From DATHSN01 sp035464115 (GTDB lineage: Bacteria; Actinomycetota; Acidimicrobiia; Acidimicrobiales; SKKL01), in the NCBI GenBank assembly GCA_035464115.1, contig DATHSN010000328.1, positions 1 to 6,860 on the forward strand: DNA of 6,860 nt, in the 5' to 3' direction. Shown here piece after piece: positions 1 to 6,605 of the stretch (within the stretch, counting starts at the first letter, position 1; each line of letters starts with the position of its first letter). Position numbers and translations under genes: made by a program. The notes under the pieces were generated by a model. It had not been told where the DNA came from. It made no database searches and saw only the letters and a program-made list of their open reading frames with translations.

Positions 1-1
1 C

Positions 2-946
2 GAGCACGAGGTCGCCGACGTCGTCACGGCGTGGCGCCGTTGGGTGGACATCATGCGCGCCGTGCCCGGCAACCGCTTCACCGTCGACTGGAACCCCGCG
101 GGCGGCCAGCACGCGCTGCGCGACGCCGAGCGCGCCTACCCGGGCGATCCCTGGGTCGATCGCATCGCCCTCGACGTCTACGACGGCTGGTACCACCGCG
201 GTTGGCGCCCCGGGATCGATCCCGTCCCCACCCCTGCGGAGCGCGACGCCGTCTGGCGCGAGATCCTCGACGGTGACCGCGGCCTGCGGTTCTGGCGCGA
301 CTTCGCGGCCGCCCGCGGCAAGCCCCTGAGCTTTCCCGAGTGGGGGCTGCGGACCTGGGCGGAGTCCGACGGCCGGGTGCACGGCGGGGGCGACCACCCC
401 GTCTTCGTGCAGCGCATGCACGCGCTGATCTCCGATCCCCGGTGGAACGTCGACTACCACGCCTTCTGGGAGGATCCGGGCGTCGGCGTGTCCGACCCCG
501 ACGCCGGGCGGCCGGTCCCGGTACCCGCGTCGCGGGCCGCGTTCCTGCGGCTCTTCGGGGCGACGCCGACCCCGTCGGGCCCCGTCCCGGCCGACCCCGC
601 CCACGTCGCGGTGGCCCGGTTCTACCTCGCCTACCTCGGGCGGGCGCCCGACCCCGCTGGCCTCGCCTACTGGAGCGGGCTGCACGCGAGCGGGCGGGCC
701 GACCTCGCGTCGATCTCCGCCTGGTTCGCGCGGTCGCCCGAGTTCCGGATCCGCTTCGGCGAGCTCGACGACGGCGCGTTCGTCGCCACGGTGTACCGCA
801 ACGTGCTCGACCGTCTGCCCGATCCCGGCGGCGCCGCGCACTGGACCGCGGTGCTGTCGTCGGGTCTCCTCGGGCGGGGCTCGCTCGTCCTGCGCTTCGT
901 CATGGCGCCCGAGTTCGCGGCCCGCGCCGACGACCTGGCCCCCTGA
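2..946 (+). CDS. GH26-like glycoside hydrolase with C-terminal DUF4214 module (5' partial)
   Basis: The frame is open from the window edge to TGA at 944-946, so the N-terminus is missing; about 314 codons are visible. The first two thirds resemble the C-terminal half of a TIM-barrel glycoside hydrolase of the GH26 (beta-mannanase) type. It has the segment FTVDWNPAGG, a YPGDPWVDRIALDVYDGWY stretch, and KPLSFPEWGL, whose Glu (bases 338-340) sits where the GH26 nucleophile is expected. The acid/base Glu would lie upstream of the window. After a Pro-rich linker (about bases 500-600) come two similar about 50-residue units, VARFYLAYLGRAPDPAG and VATVYRNVLDRLPDPGG, each ending in a SPEF/APEF-like motif. 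This is typical of DUF4214, a module found on extracellular proteins. A role in cutting or trimming a surface polysaccharide is inferred from the fold and from the Wzz-like gene nearby. The substrate cannot be read from the sequence. Confidence is good for a hydrolase plus DUF4214 and moderate for GH26. Confidence 0.78.
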   Translation, partial: EHEVADVVTAWRRWVDIMRAVPGNRFTVDWNPAGGQHALRDAERAYPGDPWVDRIALDVYDGWYHRGWRPGIDPVPTPAERDAVWREILDGDRGLRFWRDFAAARGKPLSFPEWGLRTWAESDGRVHGGGDHPVFVQRMHALISDPRWNVDYHAFWEDPGVGVSDPDAGRPVPVPASRAAFLRLFGATPTPSGPVPADPAHVAVARFYLAYLGRAPDPAGLAYWSGLHASGRADLASISAWFARSPEFRIRFGELDDGAFVATVYRNVLDRLPDPGGAAHWTAVLSSGLLGRGSLVLRFVMAPEFAARADDLAP

Positions 947-989
947 GCTCGCGCCGTTCGCCAGGTGGCGGCGGGGGTAGGGCCCGAGG

Positions 990-2282
990 GTGCGCCAGCT
1001 CACCGTCACCGTCCCGACCCGTCACCGCCAGGCGGTGGTCGACGCCGTGGCCCGTCACGACCCACGGGCGCTGCGCGCGTGGACCGCCACCGCTCCCGAC
1101 GGCGCCGACCGTGACCTGACCGTGGTCGAGCTCAGCGCCACCAACCGGCGGGTCGGCGACATCCTCGACGACCTCCACGAGGTCCCCGACCTGACCGTCT
1201 CGTTCGCACCCCAGTCGGTGCTGACCCTGTCGCCCGGGCGCGCCGACGCGCCCGACGACCTCGTCGACGTCGAGGTGCTGAGCCCCGACGAGGTGTTCCT
1301 CGCCGGGCTGCAGTCGGTCGGCTCGTGGCGCGGTTTCCTCGGCTACGCCGCCGCCGGCGGTGCGGTGGTGTGGATCGGGCTGCTCCTCGACTCGGTGATC
1401 CTGCTCATCGCCGCCATGCTCATCGCCCCGTTCGCGGGCCCCGCCATGAACGCTGCGCTGGCGTCGAGCACCGGCGACGTGCGGCTGCTGGGACGCACCG
1501 TCGGTCGCTACGCGGCGGCCATCGCCACCACCGTCGCGGTCGCCGCCGCGCTGCACCTGGCCCTCGGCGGAGACCAGGCGACCGCGGCCATGGTCGACAC
1601 CGCCCAGGTGTCGGTGGTCGCCGTCGTGCGGCCGCTGGTAGCGGGGGCCGCCGGCGCGCTGAACCTGATGCAGGCCGAGCGGTCCAGCCTGGTGCCGGGT
1701 GCGGCCACGGGTGTGCTGGTCGCCGCGGCGCTGGCCCCGCCCGCCGGCACGATCGCCATGGCCGTGGTCATCGGCGACTGGGCGCTCGTCGGCCCGTCGG
1801 CGTTCCAGCTGGCGCTCCAGCTCGTCGGCATCAACCTGGGTGGCGCGCTGGTCTTCCGGCTGTTCGGCCTGGCCCCGCGCCAGGCTCGCTACGGCCGGGG
1901 CCGACGGGCGGTGTCGTGGGGGTCGATGGTCGGCTCGCTCGCGCTGGTGGTCGCCCTCGTGACCTTCCAGCTCGTCGATCCGCCCACCCTGCAGCGCTCG
2001 TCGGTCGAGGGTCAGGTGGCCGACCACATCGCCGCCGTCGTCGACGAGGCCCCCGGTGTGTGGCTCGTCGCCAGCGACGTCGGGTTCGCCCGTCGGGGGC
2101 CGTCGGGACCCGACCGGGTCCTCGCCGTGGTCCACGTCGAGGTCACCGACGGCGCGGTGTCCGCCGACGTCGAGGCGCGCCTCGCCGACGAGATCGGGCG
2201 CGCCGTCGCCGACGAGCTCCCGGTGGTCCCACTGGTCTCGGTCACCGCCCTCGTCGGGGGCACCGCCGCGGCGTCGTCGTGA
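990..2282 (+). CDS. DUF389 family polytopic membrane protein
   Basis: This is a complete 430-residue protein starting at GTG 990, 43 bases after the hydrolase stop. The ribosome site is weak (a G-rich stretch at about 972-989). Residues 1-95 form a soluble alpha/beta N-terminal domain. Residues about 115-328 are hydrophobic, with roughly six or seven membrane segments (about 117-133, 135-157, 174-193, 205-225, 235-262, 266-290 and 311-327). Residues 335-425 form a second soluble alpha/beta domain. The segment MLIAPFAGPAMNAAL (about residues 143-157) and the later GVLVAAALAPPAGT (241-254) are the conserved membrane motifs of DUF389, the 'uncharacterized hydrophobic domain' family. The family has no established biochemical function; a transport or channel role is only a guess. 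It lies between two genes of apparent polysaccharide context and may be transcribed with them, which does not by itself assign it to that pathway. Confidence 0.9.
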   Translation: MRQLTVTVPTRHRQAVVDAVARHDPRALRAWTATAPDGADRDLTVVELSATNRRVGDILDDLHEVPDLTVSFAPQSVLTLSPGRADAPDDLVDVEVLSPDEVFLAGLQSVGSWRGFLGYAAAGGAVVWIGLLLDSVILLIAAMLIAPFAGPAMNAALASSTGDVRLLGRTVGRYAAAIATTVAVAAALHLALGGDQATAAMVDTAQVSVVAVVRPLVAGAAGALNLMQAERSSLVPGAATGVLVAAALAPPAGTIAMAVVIGDWALVGPSAFQLALQLVGINLGGALVFRLFGLAPRQARYGRGRRAVSWGSMVGSLALVVALVTFQLVDPPTLQRSSVEGQVADHIAAVVDEAPGVWLVASDVGFARRGPSGPDRVLAVVHVEVTDGAVSADVEARLADEIGRAVADELPVVPLVSVTALVGGTAAASS

Positions 2283-2348
2283 CCGTCGGAGCGCGCGCGT
2301 GTCATCCGCGCCCCGGCGGGGAACGTTCGTCACCGACGCCGTCACCCC

Positions 2349-2355
2349 GGGAGAG
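2349..2355 (+). promoter_or_regulatory. Ribosome binding site that decides the start of the Wzz-like gene
   Basis: GGGAGAG lies 3 bases before GTG 2359 (5 bases measured from the GGAG core). It favours 2359 over an in-frame GTG at 2299, which has no such site. The protein from 2359 begins with a short basic cytoplasmic segment directly before the first membrane helix, as expected for Wzz-type proteins. Confidence 0.6.
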
Positions 2356-2358
2356 AAC

Positions 2359-3461
2359 GTGATCCGCAACATCTCGCAGGTCGTGCGCCGCCGCTGGTGG
2401 GTGCTCGTGCTCGCGCCCGTGATCGCCGCGAACCTCGCGCTGCTGCTCACCGGCGAGCCCGACACCGACTACCGGGCCGAGGCGGTGGTGCTGGTCCCGT
2501 CGGGGCCGGCACGGAGGGGCCCGGTGGGGCGTCGCAGGCCGGACGGCTCGCGGCGGTCTACGCCGATCTCATCTCGGTGAGCGACCGGATCGTCGGCCAC
2601 GTCGCCGACGTCACCGGCACCGACCCCGACGACGTGCGCGACCGGCTCGATGTGCTCACGATCGACACGTCGTCGCTCCTGCGGGTGTCGATCACCGCCG
2701 ACGACCCCGACGTGGCGGTGGCGTCGATCGACGCGCTCCTCGATGCCGTGCGCTTCGGTGTCGGCGGCCAGGACTCCATCCCGCGCCTGTTCCTCCTCCC
2801 GGTCAGCCAGGACGTGGAGGCCGAGGCGCGCCAAGGTGGGTCCTCGGCGGGGATCGTCGTCGCGGTGGTGGTCGGGCTCCTCCTCGGCGTGCTCGGCGCG
2901 ATCGGCCTCGAGCGCGCCGACGTGCGCGTCGACGCGGTGGACCTCGCGGCGCGCCGCAGCGGGGTGCCCGGGTCCGACCTCGATGAGCTCCCCGACCCCT
3001 CGCTCGTGGTGCTCGTGCGGCACTGGGTCGAGTCGTCCGACGATCGGCCGTGCACCGTCGCCCTGCTCGGCGTCGAGCGGGCCCAGCACGCCACGACGGC
3101 GGCGGCGGCCAACCGCCTCGTCGACGTGTCCGCCCGCCACCTCCGGGTGGTGGCGAACGACGACGACCCGGAGCGGTCCGGTCCGGTCCGCGACGCCGAC
3201 CTCGACGTGCGGCTGGGCGGCGCGCCGGGGACCTCCGAGGCGGGGGAGTGGGTGGCCGCCGACCGCTCGCACACGGTGCTGGTGGTGCCCCGCGGCGCCC
3301 GGCTCCGCGACGTCGACGCGGCGGTGCAGGCCCTGCGACGGCTCCACCTCGGGCCGACGTGGCTGCTCGTCACCCGCCGCAGCCGCCGCAGCGGCACGTC
3401 GCCCGTCACCGAGTGGCGTGAGCGCCTGAGGTCGGGGGCGGCGGCGATGGCGTCGCGGTGA
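2359..3461 (+). CDS. Wzz/polysaccharide co-polymerase-like membrane protein, interrupted by a -1 frameshift
   Basis: Translation from GTG 2359 gives a short N-terminal segment (VIRNISQVVRRRWW) and a first membrane helix (residues about 13-31), then TDYRAEAVVLVPSG, the usual opening of the periplasmic/extracellular Wzz domain. That frame then degenerates to Arg/Pro-rich residues and stops at 2578-2580, giving only 73 residues. The rest of the domain continues in the -1 frame (GGASQAGRLAAVYADLIS onward) to TGA 3459-3461. It includes a second membrane helix (bases about 2835-2906) and a cytoplasmic tail. Restoring one G in the G run at 2502-2505 would join the halves as VPSGAGTEGPGGASQ, which reads like an intact protein. 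The tail resembles the ATPase domain of BY-kinase-type partners but has no Walker A. The family controls the chain length and export of surface polysaccharides, usually with a tyrosine kinase. Whether the gene is broken, mis-sequenced or recoded cannot be told here. It lies 76 bases after the DUF389 gene. Confidence 0.72.
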
Positions 3462-4683
3462 GCAGCTCGACGATCGCCTCGGTGGTGAGCCGCACCGGGT
3501 TGTTGGCGAGCCGCCGCGGATCGACGGAGCGGGCGATGGCCTCGGCCGACTCGGCGGTGATGCCCGCCTCCCCGGTCGTGGCGGCCAGACCGAGTCGGCG
3601 CACCAGCGCGGCGACGGCCTCGGGGGCGTCGGCGGGTTCCACCCCCAACCACGACGTGGCCGTGCGCACCGCGTCGCGCACGTGGGCCGGCCCCCGTGGA
3701 TCGAGGCAGCTCGCGGCATCGGCCGTGGCGTTGTGGCGCGCCACCCAGCCCAGGGTGAGCGCCACCGCGTGACCGTGGGGGACGCCGTGGCGCGACGTGA
3801 TCGGATACGAGAGCGCGTGGGCGGCGGTGGTCGTCGAGATGTCGATGGCCCGCCCGGCGAGGTGGGCGCCGACCATCACCGCCACGCGGGCGGCGCGGTC
3901 GCCGGACACGACGCTGCGCTCGAGGTGGCGGGCGACGAGGGGTCCGGCGGCGGCGGCGTACCGCGTCGAGGTCGAGGTGGCGCCCACCGCCCAGCGCGAC
4001 TCCATGGCCTGGGCGAGCGCGTCGAGCCCGCTGACCGCCGCGAGGCGGGGTGGCATCGCCAGGTGGAACCGAGGGTCGAGGACCACGGCGGCCGGCCGGA
4101 GCGAGGGGTGGGCGAGCGAGGTCTTGCGGCCCTCGACGTAGACGACCGCGAAGTGGGTGGCCTCGCTGCCGGTGCCCGAGGTGGTGGGCACGGCCACGAT
4201 CGGCAGGGCCCGCGCCCGACCGAGGTCCTCACCCCGCGTGAGGCTCGCGGCGATCTCGGGGGTGGCCACCGCCAGGGCCGCGCCCTTGGCCACGTCGAGG
4301 CACGACCCACCGCCCACCGCGACCACCACCGTGGCGCGGTGGGCCGCCCCGGCGCGAGCCGCGGCCACGACCTCGTCGTGGCTCGGGTTCGGGGAGAAGG
4401 CGGTGAACGTCGCCACGGCGCGGTCGGCGAGCTGGGCGGCGAGCTCGTCGCCCAGCCCGGCGGCCGCGATCGCCACGGGGTCGGCCACGAGGAGCACCCG
4501 GTCGCCGCCCAGCGTGGTGACGAGCTCGCCGAGGTCGGCGAGCGACCCCCGGAGGTGGCGCTGGTCGTCGACGAGCAGGTCGGCACCGACGCCCTCGATC
4601 TCGCCCAGCCAGGCGATCGGGGGTGCGGTCGGCCCGACGGCCGTCGGACCGGGACTGGGGAACCGGTCGTCCACGTCGCTCAC
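3406..4683 (-). CDS. Iron-containing alcohol dehydrogenase, phosphonoacetaldehyde reductase-like
   Basis: This is a 425-residue group III (iron-dependent) alcohol dehydrogenase. An N-terminal nucleotide-binding domain carries AVGGGSCLDVAK (residues about 122-133, with the GGGS-x-x-D dinucleotide motif) and VPTTSGTGSEAT (165-176). The C-terminal helical domain has the metal site: D221, Q225 (a His in classic members such as FucO), H289 and H303, the last in HGVPHGHAVALTL. The segments AGRAIDISTTTAAHALSYPIT and RLANNPVRLT recall proteins annotated as phosphonoacetaldehyde reductase, which make 2-hydroxyethylphosphonate. That subgroup call is from memory and less certain than the family. The GTG start at 4683 overlaps the gdhA stop codon (GTGA), which fixes the start and implies translational coupling. 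The last 18 residues are a Pro-rich tail (SPPPPTSGAHATR) lying inside the 56-base overlap with the convergent Wzz-like gene. No PEP mutase or other phosphonate gene is visible in the window. Confidence 0.88.
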   Translation of the reverse strand: MSDVDDRFPSPGPTAVGPTAPPIAWLGEIEGVGADLLVDDQRHLRGSLADLGELVTTLGGDRVLLVADPVAIAAAGLGDELAAQLADRAVATFTAFSPNPSHDEVVAAARAGAAHRATVVVAVGGGSCLDVAKGAALAVATPEIAASLTRGEDLGRARALPIVAVPTTSGTGSEATHFAVVYVEGRKTSLAHPSLRPAAVVLDPRFHLAMPPRLAAVSGLDALAQAMESRWAVGATSTSTRYAAAAGPLVARHLERSVVSGDRAARVAVMVGAHLAGRAIDISTTTAAHALSYPITSRHGVPHGHAVALTLGWVARHNATADAASCLDPRGPAHVRDAVRTATSWLGVEPADAPEAVAALVRRLGLAATTGEAGITAESAEAIARSVDPRRLANNPVRLTTEAIVELLTATPSPPPPTSGAHATR

Positions 4684-6020
4684 ACCAGGCCGAGGGCGGC
4701 CATGGCGCCCGCCACCCGGCGGAAGCCGGAGATGTTGGCCCCGAGCACGTAGTCGCCCGGCGCGCCGAACTCGTCGGCGGTCTCGTGGCAGCAGCGGTGG
4801 ATGCTCGTCATGATCTCGGCCAGCCGGGCCTCGGTGTGGTGGAAGGTCCACGAGTCGCGGCTGGCGTTCTGCTGCATCTCCAGCGCCGACGTGGCGACGC
4901 CGCCGGCGTTGGCGGCCTTGCCGGGTCCGAACGCCACACCGGCGTCGCGCAGCACCTCGATGGCCTCGGGGGTGGTGGGCATGTTGGCGCCCTCGGCGAC
5001 GACCCGGCACCCGTTCTCGGCCAGCTCCTTGGCGTCGCGCCGGGTCAGCTCGTTCTGGGTGGCGCACGGCAGCGCCACGTCGCACGGCACCGACCACACG
5101 CCAGCCCCGTCGACGTAGCGGGCCGAGGGCCGGGCGTCGGCGTAGTCGCTGACCCGGCCCCGTTGCACCAGCTTGATCTCGCGGAGCAGGTCGAGGTCGA
5201 TCCCGTCGGGGTCGTGGACGCTGCCGGTGGAGTCCGAGCAGGTCACCACGGTGGCGCCCAGCTGTTGGGCCTTCTCGATGGCGTGGAGGGCGACGTTGCC
5301 CGAGCCCGACACCGCCACGGTGGCCCTGTCGATCGAGGTGCCGAGGGCGGCGAGCATCTGCTCGACGAAGAAGACGAGCCCGTAGCCGGTGGCCTCGGTG
5401 CGCACCAGCGCACCGCCCCAGTCGAGGCCCTTGCCGGTGAGCACCCCGGACTCGTAGCGGTTGGTGATCCGCTTGTACTGGCCGAACATCCAACCGATCT
5501 CCCGCGTGCCGACGCCGATGTCGCCCGCGGGCACGTCGGTGTGCTCTCCGAGGTGGCGGTGGAGCTCGGTCATCAGGCTCTGGCAGAACCGCATGACCTC
5601 GTCGTCGGAGCGGCCCCGGGGGTCGAAGTCGGCCCCACCCTTGCCGCCGCCGATGGGCATGGCGGTGAGCGCGTTCTTGAACGTCTGCTCGAAGCCGAGG
5701 AACTTCACGATGCCGAGGTACACCGACGGGTGGAACCGCAGGCCGCCCTTGTAGGGGCCGAGCGCGCTGTTGAACTCGACCCGGAACGCCCGGTTGATGT
5801 GGATCTCGCCGTGGTCGTCCTGCCACGGGACCCGGAAGATGATCTGGCGCTCGGGCTCGCAGATGCGCTGGATGAGCTTGCGCTCGCCCAGCTCGGGGTG
5901 CTTGGCCAGCACCGGGCCGAGCGAGCCGAGCACCTCGCGCACCGCTTGGTGGAACTCCTCCTCGCCCGGGTTGCGCCGGACGACCTCGTCGAAGATCGGA
6001 TCGAGCTTCTCGTCGAGCAC
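4680..6020 (-). CDS. gdhA: NADP-type glutamate dehydrogenase
   Basis: This 446-residue protein matches the usual length of hexameric bacterial GdhA (about 447). It catalyses reductive amination of 2-oxoglutarate with ammonium to L-glutamate in the cytoplasm. The N-terminal dehydrogenase domain shows FNSALGPYKGGLRFHPSV (83-100), then PIGGGKGGADFDP with the catalytic Lys at 127, and PAGDIGVG with the catalytic Asp at 167. The coenzyme domain has VSGSGNVALHAIEK (237-250) and, after the second strand, CSDSTGSVHD, which fits the SDS-type NADP-binding variants. ATQNEL, EGANMPTT and NAGGVATSALEM follow in the normal order, with no damage. The start is GTG at 6020, preceded by GGGAGGG about 7 bases upstream. 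The gene lies 81 bases downstream of the SPASM gene and overlaps the following dehydrogenase by 4 bases, so the three could be one operon with gdhA in the middle. Confidence 0.97.
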   Translation of the reverse strand: MLDEKLDPIFDEVVRRNPGEEEFHQAVREVLGSLGPVLAKHPELGERKLIQRICEPERQIIFRVPWQDDHGEIHINRAFRVEFNSALGPYKGGLRFHPSVYLGIVKFLGFEQTFKNALTAMPIGGGKGGADFDPRGRSDDEVMRFCQSLMTELHRHLGEHTDVPAGDIGVGTREIGWMFGQYKRITNRYESGVLTGKGLDWGGALVRTEATGYGLVFFVEQMLAALGTSIDRATVAVSGSGNVALHAIEKAQQLGATVVTCSDSTGSVHDPDGIDLDLLREIKLVQRGRVSDYADARPSARYVDGAGVWSVPCDVALPCATQNELTRRDAKELAENGCRVVAEGANMPTTPEAIEVLRDAGVAFGPGKAANAGGVATSALEMQQNASRDSWTFHHTEARLAEIMTSIHRCCHETADEFGAPGDYVLGANISGFRRVAGAMAALGLV

Positions 6021-6027
6021 GGTGGGT

Positions 6028-6034
6028 CCCTCCC
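6028..6034 (-). promoter_or_regulatory. Strong ribosome binding site of gdhA
   Basis: Read on the minus strand, GGGAGGG is followed by ACCCACC and then GTG at 6020. The spacing of 7 bases is good and supports the GTG start. Confidence 0.65.
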
Positions 6035-6079
6035 GGGGTGCGCGGTCCTCGCTCCGGAGTCTCGCTCATCTCGGACGGT

Positions 6080-6095
6080 GGCCCGCGATCGGGCC
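6080..6095 (-). terminator. Possible hairpin (terminator or attenuator) between the SPASM gene and gdhA
   Basis: GGCCCG (6080-6085), a four-base loop, and CGGGCC (6090-6095) form a perfect 6-bp GC stem that begins 6 bases after the SPASM stop codon. There is no T-run on either side, so it is not a canonical intrinsic terminator. In GC-rich actinobacteria such stems may still cause partial termination or mRNA processing, and they also arise by chance. Confidence 0.3.
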
Positions 6096-6101
6096 GCGGC
6101 C

Positions 6102-6584
6102 TCACCGCCGCGGCGCGCCCACCGCCACGGGGGTCGACCGGGCCGCCCGCAGGTGGGCGATGAGCGGACGACGCCCACAGCAGCCCGGGTCGTGGTCGGG
6201 GTCGTGGCGCGCCTCGACGACACGGTCGTGCGGGCACCCGCCCTGGCAGACGTCGACGTCGGGACACCCCCGCCGCCGGTCGACGGCTGCTGCGCTCTCG
6301 GCGCGTCGCTCGATCATGCGCACCGATCGGCGCAGGCGTGAGAAGTCGTGCTCGACGACGCTGCCGAACGTGTAGCGCTCGTCGGTGCCGAACCGCGAGC
6401 AGTGGTCGATGTCGCCGTTGGGCTCGACCACGAAGAACGTGCCGATGCACGAACCGGCCAACCGGCAGCTCACGGAGCCATGACCCGCGAGGCGGGTGGC
6501 GATCGAGTCGATCTCGCAGATGCCGAGGGTCACACCCCGGCGCCGGCGGGCCTCGTCGAGGCCGATGAGGAGCTCGTTCATCAC
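6102..6584 (-). CDS. Stand-alone SPASM domain protein (radical SAM C-terminal part without the radical SAM domain)
   Basis: This 160-residue protein has nine cysteines (23, 40, 46, 62, 107, 113, 117, 135, 136). It shows the SPASM auxiliary iron-sulfur pattern: C46-x10-G57-x4-C62 in CIGTFFVVEPNGDIDHC, then C107-x5-C113-x3-C117 (CPDVDVCQGGC), then CC at 135-136. SPASM domains normally form the C-terminal half of radical SAM enzymes that modify ribosomal peptides or proteins and hold one or two auxiliary [4Fe-4S] clusters. The closest match from memory is the maturase type with VEPNGDI-x-HC followed by YTFGSV and DF. No CxxxCxxC radical SAM motif exists in the protein. An in-frame stop at 6609-6611 rules out an upstream extension. 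The start is GTG 6584 or ATG 6581, and neither has a clear ribosome site. It could be a decayed maturase remnant or a true small iron-sulfur protein. The intact 160-codon frame with a coherent motif set argues against advanced decay. Confidence 0.75.
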   Translation of the reverse strand: MMNELLIGLDEARRRRGVTLGICEIDSIATRLAGHGSVSCRLAGSCIGTFFVVEPNGDIDHCSRFGTDERYTFGSVVEHDFSRLRRSVRMIERRAESAAAVDRRRGCPDVDVCQGGCPHDRVVEARHDPDHDPGCCGRRPLIAHLRAARSTPVAVGAPRR

Positions 6585-6585
6585 C

Positions 6586-6605
6586 GGTGTGGTGTGGTGT
6601 TGTGT
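6586..6605. repeat. Short GGTGT tandem repeat
   Basis: Three exact copies of GGTGT (6586-6600) are followed by one imperfect copy, TGTGT (6601-6605), directly before the SPASM start codon. On the minus strand this gives an AC-rich, unstructured leader instead of a ribosome binding site. It is too short to assign a function. Confidence 0.5.

Noticed and set aside
2311..2321. CCCC-GGC-GGGG hairpin after the DUF389 gene
   Set aside because: The stem is only 4 bp with a 3-base loop and no T-run; too weak to call a terminator.
2321..2328. GAACGTTC palindrome before the Wzz-like gene
   Set aside because: It resembles half of a LexA-type box but lacks the 4-base spacer. An 8-base palindrome alone is likely to be chance.
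900..2465. A 521-codon minus-strand open frame over the DUF389 gene
   Set aside because: It is Gly/Asp/Arg/His-rich antisense shadow; the plus frame has the membrane segments and conserved motifs.
2397..2500. Start of the Wzz-like protein at 2397 in the downstream frame
   Set aside because: The residues encoded there are Arg/Ala-rich nonsense. In the frame from 2359 the same bases encode a proper membrane helix and Wzz-domain start, so 2397 is an artefact of the frameshift.
4623..6341. A 572-codon open frame on the plus strand antisense to gdhA
   Set aside because: It is antisense to a clearly recognised enzyme and has low-complexity Val/Gly/Asp/His/Leu composition with no family motif.
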